Below the pieces are notes generated by a model, which did not search any database, was not told the DNA's origin, and was given only the letters and a program-made list of their open reading frames with translations. Below, in pieces: positions 11,404 through 22,556 of a stretch of DNA of 64,000 nucleotides. The DNA is from Gnetum montanum (lineage: Eukaryota > Streptophyta > Gnetopsida > Gnetales > Gnetaceae). The stretch covers positions 556,837-620,836 of the forward strand of contig MNCI01011128.1 of assembly GCA_015680685.1 (NCBI GenBank), in the 5' to 3' direction. The first letter of the stretch is position 1. The number at the start of each line of letters is the position of its first letter. Made by a program: the position numbers and the translations under genes.

Positions 11404-11603
11404 TTGACTTGGCAAAGAATCTTGTCACACATGGAAGAAGTAAACACATTGACATACACTATCATTTTTTAAGAGATCAAGTTAGAAAAAAAGCAATTGA
11501 GTTGATGTATTGCAAGTGGCAAACATTCTCACCAAACCGTTTAAGTATGATACCTTTGCCAAATTAAAGTATATGCTTGGAATGATGGTTCTTCCAAATC
11601 AGG
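11404..11603 (+). pseudogene. Copia RNase H tail, cut from the main polyprotein by the viral insert
   Basis: Reads AIDLAKNLVTHGRSKHIDIH and then YHFLRDQVRKK, the conserved end of copia RNase H. The left half of the same domain stops near 5540. Together the two halves show that only a few codons are missing or replaced at the junction. Confidence 0.85.
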
Positions 11604-11615
11604 ATTAAGGGGGGA
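11604..11615 (+). promoter_or_regulatory. Polypurine tract of the copia element
   Basis: attaaggggggat directly precedes the 3' LTR, the standard plus-strand priming site of copia elements. Confidence 0.8.
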
Positions 11616-11945
11616 TGTTAGTTATTAATCCTGCTTCTATTACAAAAATCAGTTTAAGTTATGGTCGAGTCTGTCAATAATTCTAACCTCTAGGTTCAGT
11701 TAGAAAAGAATGGGAGTTAATCTTGTTTGTGTTACAAGAATCAGTTTAAGTTTAATGGGTTATCATGATGTAATTCTAACCTCCAGCTTCAATTAGAAAA
11801 AGAATGTGAGTTTGGTGGACTTAGCCTATTATAAATAGGCCATTTGATAGTAGCTTTCACGTACCACATTGGAATAAAATATTTCTGTTTCTCCTCATAT
11901 CTACTCTCTTTTTGCTGGTAGTTTGTTCCATGTTAATTCTTATCA
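11616..11945 (+). repeat. 3' LTR of the copia element, with an internal duplication
   Basis: 330 bp against 240 bp for the 5' LTR. The difference is a second copy of the first 90 or so bases: the phrases 'aatcagtttaagtt', 'attctaacctc' and 'agaatg' each occur twice between 11620 and 11810. The end TTATCA is intact. A TATA-like 'ctattataaatagg' recurs near 11826-11839. Confidence 0.9.
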
Positions 11946-11950
11946 ATAAT

Positions 11951-12570
11951 AAATCAAAATTTGAAACACCATATACCCTTTCACTATCTTGACATGGACT
12001 TGTGAATGACCTAGTTAGCATTAATTTTTTTTTTGGCAAGGATTGGAATTTGGGTCAGTGAATTTTGATAAAAAAGCCCTTTTTTTAATGAAAAATCAAA
12101 GACGTTGAAAATGATTTTTAAAGAATTTTTGCTGCAGCTGACTGGCATTTTTCTCGATTCTTTAAACCTCCCAACCCAGCATATTTTATCAAACACTGTT
12201 TAGCATAAAACATTAAAATGACGGTGAGAACATCTAAACCATTAACGATGTTAGGGCTTCAATTTCATATATTACCACATGTTTTAAGAAAATGCAAACA
12301 AAATAAGAAATAGAGGCAATATTGGCTAGATGCTTAAGACATGCGTAATTCACACGAAAAGCGTCTCCGATTTCACGCGCCACCTTTAAACTCACGCGTC
12401 ATCCATCACCAAGAGCTCACTGGTCCTAATAGGAACAGCTTTAAAGAAAACCTAAAAGAGAAGCAAATCGGTAACTGTACAAAAGAACGACAGATGTTGG
12501 AGCAAAATATCTCATTCCCAGAACAAACTTTACCAGACTTGACTAGTTCCAGATAACAAAACGCGGAACT
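11951..12570. promoter_or_regulatory. Upstream region of the PHD-finger gene
   Basis: No repeat ends and no convincing ORF. From about 12340 the base composition changes to a richer, CpG-containing sequence (cgcgccacc, acgcgtc), unlike the CpG-poor retroelements on both sides. This is the likely proximal promoter of the gene that begins at 13208. Confidence 0.5.
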
Positions 12571-12573
12571 TGC

Positions 12574-12580
12574 TATAAAT
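12574..12580 (+). promoter_or_regulatory. Candidate TATA box of the PHD-finger gene
   Basis: tataaat within gctataaataacg, on the gene's strand. It predicts a start of transcription near 12605 and a leader of about 600 nt before ATG 13208, perhaps shortened by a leader intron. Confidence 0.5.
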
Positions 12581-12707
12581 AACGATGCCCGTTTTCTGTT
12601 CAAATATTCCTTTCTACTCTCTACCAAAGTATGTATTGTTCAGGTTTTGGGTCGGTGGGCAAAGAAAAGAAGTTTGGTGTGAAAAGGGAGACTAAGCTAG
12701 AGCTACC

Positions 12708-12752
12708 ATGACAAAAAAGCCTTTGCCAAGCAGTTCATGCAATGCAGCCTAA
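12708..12752 (+). other. Short upstream ORF in the leader
   Basis: ATG 12708 in a good context (ctaccATGa) opens 14 codons (MTKKPLPSSSCNAA) and stops at TAA 12750. If the leader starts near 12605 and is not spliced here, ribosomes would meet this ORF first. It may dampen translation of the main protein; this is inference from position alone. Confidence 0.35.
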
Positions 12753-13207
12753 TACCTCTGCAGTTGGCAGATCCACGGCTCCTGGAGGGAAGAATGCAGT
12801 AATGATTGATCCTGGAACGTTGGATGGCTAAACCCTATTTTCCAACTGCAACAGAATTCCCGCGAATAATGTCAACCCACATCATCTCTTTTTAACCTTT
12901 TTTTTTTACTAAAGTTGCCTAACTTTGGAAAATATAATTTCATATGCGTTGAGTAGGATGCCCTATTGACTTGGCTTGTCTTCCACTGTCATGCTTTCTG
13001 TGGGATTCCTGGAATAATGCCGTTGCCTCTGCAGCTCCATGACTTTCTTTATGTTCAAACACCATTGGAATGAGCTATCTGATCTGCCTTATCTGCAATT
13101 CTGCCATTTTCCATGAATGGTGTGAAGGTTTTTTCTGTACAAATCCTAAGTTTCTGACTCTGCATGTATGTTCTTCTCATCTGCTGTATGTTGTGGGTTG
13201 GTTCTTC

Positions 13208-15868
13208 ATGGAGGGCAGCAGGAAGAGGAAAGCAAGTGCAGCAGACCAGAAGAAGAAGAAGGCGTCACGTGTTCAGAGTTTGCAGAATTTTGGAGGCTCG
13301 GACTTCTCTTTCTCTGCTGATTTCAGCGGCACTTTTCTGGATAATTTGGATGTTTTTCTGCAGAATTATGCCAAGAAAGAGACCCCCCAAATGTGGTCTA
13401 TCAAATTCAAGGCTCAGGACACTGCCCTGCTTCCCATGTTCATCTTCCAGCAGATGGTGCTGAGCTCTGCTCAGCCCCACTGTGATCACTGCAAAAAAAT
13501 GGGTGATGAATGATGATCTTCCCTATTTCATAACTTTATGCAATTCAAATTTTCTTTCCTAGATTGAAATTCATGGTTGATACATTGTTAATTGCATGTT
13601 GTGCTAAGCGAATTTCGAACATGGTTTCTACGTTTGAATCTTTTGATCATCAGTTTATTTGCGTAAAAAAATAACTTTGCAGGATGGAACAATGATCTGG
13701 TGCCCCTTTATAAGTATCATTTCATAATCCCTTCACAGGAAGAGTTGATATCTTTGTGCAAGGTTGGGTTGCAGGCCATGGCAACGTTGGAAACAAAATC
13801 GCAAATGCTTCATGGCATGATTCACTCTAACGGATATGGGCACCTTATCAGCCTTAATGGCAGAGAGTTGCAGACAACAGCCCATGCCACAGGCACCCAG
13901 CTCATGGATCTCTGGGACCGCATCTGCTCCATGCTGAAAGTCAGGTGAAGTAAAAGTAGTTAAAGTTACATCTGCTTTCCAAAAATGCAAACCTATCATC
14001 ATCTTTGAGAAGAAAACTATATTCATAAGCTCTGTGCAATTCTGTAACGAGTGTCAAAACTCTGTATTTTTTGAGATCAAAACCGTTAACGTACTTCTCC
14101 AAATTATTATGATTGTTAATTCTTAATCAACTTAGCTTAGGTTGAGATTATGTATCTATGCTTGCAAGATCTTATCGAGGCTCTGGCTAATAAGTAATAG
14201 GTAATAACCCTTTAATTAAAGATAAGCTATGTAGAATTTGTAGATGCATGTCATCTGCTAAACTGTACCATCAATTTTCTAACAGTAAAGGATGAATGTA
14301 ATAATTTGGAATCATCACATTGTCATCCTAACAATGTTATTGCGTCAATGCTGTCAGCGTTAAACGTGGGTTATTAGCTGTATATGCTGCTTATAATTAG
14401 ATCTCAACTTATTGTATTGTATGCCCTTTAAATATGTCTTAGTTTGTCACTTGTATGCATCTGCCATTGACCATTTATACCTATATTCAGGGCAATAGTA
14501 TTGATAAACTCTATGTTGCCTGTGTAGGAAAATGAGTGTCCGAGATGATGCCAAGAAATCATCAATGGAATGGAGGCTCATCCACAGCATAGCCTATGGA
14601 TCCTCATGGTTCAGCAGATGGGGCTTCAACTTCGGCCGAGGTAGCTATGGAATTACCAGAGCAACCTACCTTGAAGCCCTAGAATCCCTAAGAGCCCTCC
14701 CATTTGCTGCCCTGATATCACTTTCAGACCAGTCCATACCCATCTTCTCACTCTACCAAAAGCTCAGCGGCTTCAACCTGCAAACTGCTGCAGACCTCCT
14801 CAGATTCATGCTTGATCTCAGAGCCCGCCTGCCTGCCCACCAAGTAAGCCTTGATACCATTATGGCTTTCAACCATAACACCACCAAAAAGCCAGTTAGA
14901 TGGCCTCCAAGAAGAGTTGAGTATGCCATCAAAGTTGTCATAGAGGCTCTCAAGAAGGGAAATGGCAACTGGATAAGTAGGCTACAGCTTAGAGACATAG
15001 CAAGGGTTTTCGTTGGTGACACTGGTCTTGTGGACTTTGTTCTCAAATCCATGGGTAATTGTGTTGTGGGGGAGCATGCAGTGTTAAGGGCCACTAATCC
15101 CATCACCAAGATCTTTGAGTACCGGCTGGAGGATGTCAACTCCATGCATCGTATGAATAAAATGAGTCCACGTAAACTCATTAGGGACATTGCATACATC
15201 TACACTAGGTTGATGGAAATGCCTAACCTTGCCTCATGGGTTAGGATTATCTTGGACACAAGGAACTTTGTCAAGGATTATGATAGGGTAGGGTCTATTC
15301 TTCAACATCATGGTCATGAGAAGCTTCAAATTGTGTGTCGTGCTTATGTGGATGACAACATGTATGCCGATGTGGTGATTGCCATGCCATCTCATGCTAC
15401 CTTTGGTGACCTTAAGGTTGTTGCTCAAAGAACCTTTTCACAAACATACTTAGCCACAAGACATTTTCATCTTGAGAGCATTTCAAACCTTCATGTACAA
15501 GATGAGGATCTTCTCATTCCTTTTCTAGAATGTGGTTCCTTAGTAGTCCTTTATGGAACAGGTACATGCACATGTGAAAACTTGTTTGTAGTGTTATAAG
15601 ATTTAAAATAACATATTTACTTACTAAGTTATTATTTTATGTTATGATTGCAGGGATTGACGTAAGTAAAGCAAAAACATCAAACAAGTTTGTTAATGAA
15701 GTGGATTGCTTATGTGGTGTAAAAGATGATGACGGAGAACGATTCGTGATGTGTAGTATTTGTAATACACTACAACATACACATTGTGTTGGTATTCTTG
15801 ATATTGAAGAGGTCCCTGAGTTATTTGTTTGTAATCAATGTTCGTTGGAAGACTTGAATTTCATATGA
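13208..15868 (+). CDS. PHD-finger protein of the MS1/MMD1 (MALE STERILITY 1 / MALE MEIOCYTE DEATH 1) family, 4 exons
   Basis: Exons 13208-13502, 13683-13944, 14528-15561 and 15654-15868 join in frame with GT-AG introns of 180, 583 and 92 bp and give 601 residues. Family signatures in order: a basic, nuclear-signal-like N-terminus (MEGSRKRKAS, then KKKK) leading into LQNFGGSDF; QPHCDHCKKMG at the first junction; LHGMIHSNGYGHL and LMDLWDRIC in exon 2; IAYGSSWFSRWGFNFGRGSYG and VGDTGLVDFVLKSMGN in exon 3; a C4HC3 PHD finger at residues 549-593 in exon 4, with all eight ligands present (CLC, MCSIC, QHTHC, VCNQC). In flowering plants this family comprises nuclear, histone-reading regulators of tapetum development, pollen-wall formation and male meiosis. 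The protein is shorter than Arabidopsis MMD1 or MS1 (about 670-700 aa), mainly because only eight residues follow the finger and the middle linker is short. An in-frame ATG at 13070 exists, but the residues before 13208 do not look like the family. No stop or frameshift is seen, so I take it as intact. Orthology to one named member is not settled. Confidence 0.92.
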
Positions 15869-15906
15869 TGTTCATTAGATCTATATTAAACAATGTTACT
15901 TATTAA

Positions 15907-15912
15907 AATAAA
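15907..15912 (+). terminator. Candidate poly(A) signal of the PHD-finger gene
   Basis: aataaa 39 bases after the stop codon, in AU-rich sequence. Confidence 0.4.
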
Positions 15913-18665
15913 CATTTATTATATTAAAAGAATAGAAAATATCATTATATGGTAACTATGACTTGTTAAATATTAAAATCCAAGTTTGATTTTAATTTAA
16001 GGTAATTCTCTTAGTCATGAAGTATAATAATTAATTTGCAACGTTATTTATATTTTTTGTTAAAATCCTTTCATTAAAATAGGAAAATATTAGTTACATA
16101 GCAAAAGGGAAACCTATTGTTTTTAAATATATCTAATAAGCAAATGTTCAATAAAATATTAGTAAGAAGATAAGCTTGAAATTTAGAGATATGGAAAAAG
16201 ATTCTTTGGTAGTATTATTCAAAATTCTATTTTCTTTGAGGTTTCATACTTCAAATAAGAATAATCTTTATGAATTTACTATAGCAAGCATTTGGTTAAA
16301 ATCTTACAATTTTTATTAATAAGGGCAATATACCTCAAATTACTAATATATTAAAGATTTTTTCACTAAGAAAAACCTATTTAATTATTTCTTAAAACTC
16401 TAAGAAATTATCTTCAATAATGTTATAATTCTTTTTTTAAAATTCAATTGAAAATTTGTCAAATCTTGTAATGTAACTTCAAGAATAATTTGATGCATTT
16501 TCATAATGAAACAAAGGAATATGTATAATAGAAACCTTAAAAGTTTTCATGTGAAAAATCTTAAGAAAGAAAATAAAAGAGATATTATCATCATGCCATT
16601 GTCATCATCATTACCTTATCCTAATTGCATGGGGTTGCCTATATGAGTTCTTGTAAACCCAAATTTTGGATGTCTTTCTTTATACAAGCAAGTAGGTTTT
16701 GGTTTACCTCTTTGTTGGTTCTCTTCAACTTTAATAAAGCAACCTCTTCTAACAAGAGCATTGTCTGGTCCTATTAACATATGAAGAAACTATCTAAGAT
16801 TACTTTCTCGTTTATAGGAACAAGTCCTGTCAATTTCAATATACATATTACAAGTAAGATTGCCAAGTTTATAAAAATGACTTTTAACCATATGAAAATC
16901 ACCTCCAATAATCTAGGGAACTTTAAGTAGATACTGATCTTTTCACATGATGGAAAATTTTCCTCATGAGCTATCTATCCAAACTAATCACTACTTCTTA
17001 TAGTAAAAGTAGAAGTATTTGCAGAAGATCAAATGTTATACAGTTTCTTTATTATTATTTGATCATTCTTATCATTGACATTAACTTAATTTTTAGTCTA
17101 TTTAGCTTTAGATTATTTTTTATAATCTTTAACTTTAACATATTGTTTCTTTTTCATAGCATCTTTTAACAAATATTAAATAAATGTCCTTCATCATGAC
17201 AAAAATTATAAGAATTAGGAAGATTATAATATATAATTGGTTGAATGTAAGTCTTTCTACTTACTCTTAGTACAAATTCGTTTTTACAATTAAGAACATT
17301 AATTTCAACAAAAAAAAAGATATTTACAAAAATCAAATTATGTGAAAATAGATTTCATATGCTTAATAGGATCAAAAATACTAACAATCTCATACTTACC
17401 TTTCTAAAAAATCAATTGAAAATGTAGTTGTTCACTTTTGCTTTTAAGAAAGGTTGTGAGCTACTTGTCAACAATGTGCTACCACCATTAATTCTGATAG
17501 TATATAAGAAAGTGAAAGTTAAAATAAAAAGGAATATGCTAATACAAAATTAAAAGAATCAGCTGAATATGTTCAACTGTCATCTTCTGCAACTATTATA
17601 GCTCCTAAAGAAGCCATAGTAAAAGACTTTGCTCCAAAATCAAAGGTTAAATCATCATCAAACATATTTGATAATATGATGAATGCAAATATCGAATCAT
17701 TTATTGATTGATGATTCATGTTATTATAATTCCTTATTTTTATTTATTCATTTATACCTCCTCTATTAGATGGTGAAGTTATTTAATTTTAATTTTTCAT
17801 GACAAGTATGTATTTTCCTTTTTGTGGTTAAGTATTTAGTTATATTTATATTTTTCATTTCAGGATCTATTTAAATGATCAAAATGATTTACAACATTAG
17901 TTTGAAAAAGAATAGTGTTTTACCATCATATTATATTTATAATAATGCCTTTACTAGTTGGAGATATGACTTGTGATTTTCTTAGCCATACAGTGCTCAC
18001 TATGAAAAGTATTGTATGAAAAGAAATTCTACTTTAGAGCATTACTCCATAACTATTAGCTATGATTATGAATCTTTAGTTCATATAGTCTAATAGAGAA
18101 TAATAATGAGATGACATTTTGTTTATCACTTAATTGTCATGGATTGATTTTTAGATAGTAAAGCAACATTATAGTTTTTCATGTTAAGCTTGAGCGATGG
18201 TATTAAAGATTTAACATATTTTATCAAGCTCAATATGTTAAAAAAAGGTCTATATTTAGTAACATTGTGTATGTTTATGGTACACCATCATGATGTTACT
18301 ACTTGTTAGTTTAAGTTTGTTATTAGTAATTTCCATTGGTGCTTGGTTAATTTGTCTATCTTTATTTTTCATAAAATTTAGTATATGTCCAATAGATCCT
18401 ATGGGTCTTTAAATGTAATAAAGCTTCATTTCATTATTTACATCTTTTAATTAGTTTAAACTATTTATCATGTCTATTTGTTCTATCAATGTAACTATCC
18501 CTCCTAACCTATATATGTGTTGATTTCAATTTGTTCATACATTGAGAAATAATACAAATAGATAACAAAGACATTTTGTATGTTATTTGTCTCTATTCAT
18601 ACTTTTTACTATTTGGGTATAATATATGTGACTAACACTTTGGTCATTATAGCATTCATGATATG
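15913..18665. other. AT-rich intergenic DNA, one protein-like remnant
   Basis: Mostly low-complexity AT-rich sequence. A decayed minus-strand reading is listed separately (16621-17225). On the plus strand 17605-17710 reads APKEAIVKDFAPKSKVKS and ends at TGA, but nothing identifies it. Confidence 0.4.
16621..17225 (-). pseudogene. Unidentified decayed coding remnant with a zinc-knuckle-like motif
   Basis: Minus strand. At 17165-17225 the reading YNFCHDEGHLFNIC resembles the second half of a CCHC knuckle whose first Cys is lost. Further on, about 16960-16620, one frame reads almost 110 codons with few stops, including HFYKLGNLTCNMYIEIDRTC, then LIGPDNALVRRGCFIKVEE, then GKPKPTCLYKERHPKFGF. Frame conservation over this length argues for former coding DNA. 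A gag or LINE first-ORF origin is possible; I could not name the family. Confidence 0.35.
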
Positions 18666-18672
18666 TTACTAA

Positions 18673-19485
18673 TGATCAGCAAGTAGTCCCTATGCTCAAG
18701 CATATGAATCACAAGTGTTGCACTAGTGATCTAGTCAAATTCCATGGACTTTAGCTCTCCAAATGCACAATAGCAAAGGAAGTGACCTAAGGACATGATT
18801 GTTGTCTTCTTGGCTTCACTTGTGTAAGCGCGGGTGTATGGTTAAGTGTAAGCCAAGAAACATGATTTTTATTAATTTTATATTTTATCTATTTTAATCT
18901 AAGTATGAAATAAAGTGATTAATTATGAACTAATCTAAGTAACTATCTAATGCCTTAGTCTATTTCATAACATAAGTATCTAGGCCCACCTTCTGTACAC
19001 ATCATGAACTCATTATGACGCTATTGGGTTACCAAGTGTTAGGCTACTGAGCATACCAAGTGATAACACTATTTGGATTACCAAGCATTAACAATATGTT
19101 CGAGGCAATCATACTTATGTGTATTATTCAAGCGTATTAATTACTTAAGAACATGAATGTAAAGTGCCTGAATAATAAAGTGCATGAAAGTAAACATTAA
19201 TCTATTTTGAGTGCTTCAAGAAGTTTTAAGAATCTCATCTTTATTGTTATCACATCAAGGTGTTAAGGTACATTGATGCTCGAATAAGAATCCGTACAAT
19301 CCTTGAAGTCCTACTAAGAGCACTTAGAAAATATTCTAACTCTTACAGAATGAAACTATAAGAACTTTGTTACTCTACTTACTCAATACAGCCATAAATG
19401 TGATGGGTACACACATTTATATAGACAGAGACAGACACTGCATTGATGAGGATGTGTTGACATAGCCCAACTTTGTGATTCATCA
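18673..19485 (-). repeat. 3' LTR of the outer Ty3 element
   Basis: 813 bp, aligning throughout with 37713-38542 ('ctaaggacatgattgttgtc', 'aatgtaaagtgc', 'acttagaaaatattctaac'). On the element strand it begins TGATGAATCAC and has a TATATAAAT box (complement of about 19415-19423). The next bases inside the element (complement of 19486-19500) are the purine-rich ggaggta. Confidence 0.88.
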
Positions 19486-19689
19486 TACCTCCATGACTAA
19501 CTAAAAACTCATCCTCAAGTGAACAAAAGTAGGATCAAGCTTCTTACAAAATTGGGAAGGTATGGAACCATAAATAGATTTACTTACTAACTGACTCTAA
19601 GTACCCAATTGTACAGATTTACAATGATTACAATAATCAGTGTTCATAAGATTTAAATTAAGCACCCTTGTAAAATTAGATAGCTAAAA

Positions 19690-22556
19690 ATCCTCTAATG
19701 GCCAAAGATGAAGGGAAGATCAAACAGTACTAAGAGGTGGAGGATCTTAGGATGCTAAAGGACCTTTCCCAGCCTCCGACACCCATGGCGATGGCAATCG
19801 AGGTTGAGATGGTGGTTGCAGCTATCCTACTACAACTACTACTTCTAATGGAAGCTGAAAGGCATCCATCAATGCCTTCATCTTCTTCTTCTTACTCTGT
19901 GGGTCATACATAATCCATGTGACATCACCAATGTGGGCTAGTACAAGGATGTTCCATGAATAGGGCATTGTAGGGAATAATTCCTTGACATTGATAAAGT
20001 AGGCTACAAATTATTTTCGTTTGACATCAAACATCTTGACAAGGTTCTACAATTCCTAGTAGTCATTCATTCTTCTAGCCAAGTTCTTAGCAATCGATCA
20101 CTAGTCTATAAATTAGCTCTTGAGAACTTCAAGCTTCACATTTGTTATTTCCAACATTTACTTTGTGTCCTTATGATGCTTGAACTTGACCTCATAGAGG
20201 AGGTATGAGCTAGTCACCTGCTTCTCCAACTCTAACCATGGCCTTCCTATTGTTAGCATTGCCACGTTTGCATACCGAAGGTTGGAAAGCTCCATGTATT
20301 TGCAACTCCTTCAAGTCGATTTCTGCTTTGTTGTAGGCATTCAATTCATCAAAGATTGGTTACCATACATCACATCTTTGTTGGAGTTACTGTAGGACCT
20401 TGTTCATTTTTTCCTTCATCAGTTGAATCTCCTTTTTATTCATCTCCTTTAATGATTTTGTACACATTCAAATTTCAAGTCCTCATTCTTCCAAGTGGCT
20501 ACCTTAATGGTTGTTTTCTAGTGAAGGACATAAACTTCCTCCATTGAGAGATTTTGAGTTTTGGCTACCAACCTCCTCAAATCCATGTTTACCTTGGCAA
20601 GCTACTCCTATTATTGTCATACAAATTCAACCATTTGATCCTTTTGTCCTTTGACATTTCACATGGGTTGAATGTCCTTGGTTAGAGAAAGGTTCTCCTT
20701 GTAGACCTGCAACAAGTCTTTATCGGTGTTGAAGGTTAAAGCCTCTGATAAGGATGCATTAAAGACCACCATCTACTTTCCATTCTCAGCCTCTTTGAGT
20801 TTGTTTTGAAGCTGTAAGAAAGCTTCATCTCTTATAATTGCTTGGCTAAGAATGGCAAGATCAACCAAATGGACTCTCAATTCTACAATTTTGGTAGCTA
20901 ACCAACAATTTTTTATTGTAGCTACCTTAAGTTGGGCAATGGTAATGATGAGCTTACCCTTGATCTCCAGTAGCTTTGACTCAGTAATAGTGATGTTTTT
21001 CGAGAGATCAAAGATCTCTAGAAGCAGTTGCCTAGTTCCCACTAGTATGTTCAACACCTCCTCATGTTGGGCTGCACGTAGCCTCCTACTGCTTACTCTT
21101 GCAAGTACCTGCATATCTCTTAATGTAGCAATGTTTGGCATAATGGTCCTAGGAGCATTTAAGGCATGTACTACACAATCGACCACCACCTATGTCATTG
21201 TTTCTTGTCTGTGATGCTACATCACCAAGACAATCATCCCCTCACCCTCCTCCAAGCACACTGAGAAAGTGGTGGCATTCTCAAAGATCTTAGGGAATTG
21301 CAACTATCCAAGGATGGATACCGTCACTTCTTTGGCACTCAAATTTGATCTTGCAAAAACCTACATTCTTTGCGTATAAAACAATGGTGCAGTCTCTTCT
21401 AGCCACTTAAAGTATGGGTTACTTCATTCAAATGGTTCAAAATTGGCTGATAGACTTAAGGCTTCCCACCACTTTGTCCTTCCTACTGCTACTGCATGAG
21501 TTGCTCATGGAGCTTCTTCATGTGCTTAATTGTGGCACAAGCCTCCAGCATTGTTTCTTGAGTAAGTGGTGGTGCTGGGCACTTCTCTTTAAGCAATTTG
21601 GTGGGCACTTTATCTTTCATCATCTCTTGCCACGATGTAACAAGAGCATGACAAAGCATGTCATTCACGTAATAGGCTATCCCTCCCCTTTTACAAAGTT
21701 TTCTAATAAGGTAAGGAAAGGGAAGTGTCTTTCTCCCATGCTCATTCTCTTTAAATCTCTTCTTCATCTCTAGGAAGATGAGTTGCGAGAGGTTCTTTAA
21801 AAATTTTCTGCTTAGAGTGGCACACACATAGGTAGAGAAGGTGGTGATCTTACTTAGCCTTACCATTGGGTTTAGGTGATAGGCCACAATTTTGAAGTAA
21901 ACCCCTCTATGCCTTGGTGAGTACACCATAGTCCTTACAGTCCACTCCATAGCACCATTGGAGCCGCTCCTTTTTGACATCTAGTTCTACCTATGTGGAG
22001 ATCAACGAAAAATTTGCCCCACTACTAGGCAACCCAAGCACCTTAACAATGGCCTTGACTGAATAGGACACATTGATGTCCTTGATCTTCACTGTGGCAT
22101 CTACTTGTTAATGATTCTAAAAGAGGTACATCTCTTCCATGTACCACTTCCCATTGAAAGTAAGAACAGGCCACATGGGAGAGGCTTGCAGCTGTGTTTT
22201 CACCTCTTCTAGTGTCAAGTCCAAGAAGGAACCAAAGTTAAGTTCTTAAGAAGCACACTTTGGACCTCCTTAGAACAAATTTGTCTTATGAAAATCTTGG
22301 CCAAGGTGACTTCCAAATTTAGTCCAAGCCTTGGCATCTCATCTCACGTAGACTGGCATGTCTCCATAGTGAGAATCTAATAGATAGATTCCACTTTAGG
22401 CTCCTCCTGAAGAGGTCTTGTTGCATGCATTTCTGCTTCTTCTTCTTTAGACTATTATGACTATTGGCCCGTTCCCCCTTGTGGCCACTTATCTCATAGT
22501 TAGGACAATGTTGCTTTCGATATTCTCTTTAGTGCCATCTATGATCACAAACATAG
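19690..22556 (-). pseudogene. Extra ORF after integrase in the outer Ty3 element
   Basis: A long, stop-ridden reading downstream of pol. From the start near 22556: GSFLDLTLEEV, then KWYMEEMYLF, then VKAIVKVLGLPSSG (about 22000-22230); LNPMVRLSKITTFSTYVC, then LPFPYLIRKLCKRGGI (21660-21880); a heptad-rich, probably coiled-coil middle (20773-21189); and a C-terminal block LVLAHIGDVTWIMYDP (about 19900-19960). The start and LPFPYLIRKLC pattern looks like the 'putative plant transposon protein' domain found in many plant LTR elements; this is by pattern only. The same protein occurs in three other elements of this window. It lies where Athila elements carry an envelope-like ORF and Tat elements carry additional ORFs. 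Function unknown. Confidence 0.65.

Larger units (their letters stand above)
1430..11945 (+). mobile_element. Ty1/copia LTR retrotransposon, decayed, with a pararetrovirus inserted in it
   Basis: The element runs from the TG at 1430 to the CA at 11945. It has matching LTRs (1430-1669, 11616-11945), a tRNA-Met-type primer site, a polyprotein in the copia order gag-protease-integrase-RT-RNase H, and a purine tract before the 3' LTR. The flanking 5-mers are gtaat (1425-1429) and ataat (11946-11950), a target-site duplication with one mismatch. The span is more than twice the usual copia length because about 5.9 kb of foreign DNA (about 5542-11403) sits inside the RNase H region. Many nonsense codons mean this copy cannot make its proteins. 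Confidence 0.93.

Noticed and set aside
13070-13207. In-frame upstream ATG giving the PHD protein 46 more residues
   Set aside because: The extra residues do not resemble the family, whereas MEGSRKRK at 13208 matches the basic family start. The segment is better read as leader.
13164-13463. Overlapping 99-codon frame in exon 1
   Set aside because: A shadow of the PHD exon in another frame, with Arg/Cys-rich composition and no family match.
14753-15199. 148-codon minus-strand frame opposite exon 3
   Set aside because: Antisense to a conserved coding exon; it shows only the complement of that exon's codon pattern.
21414-21773. 119-codon plus-strand frame
   Set aside because: Opposite the extra ORF of the minus-strand element and without any family pattern.
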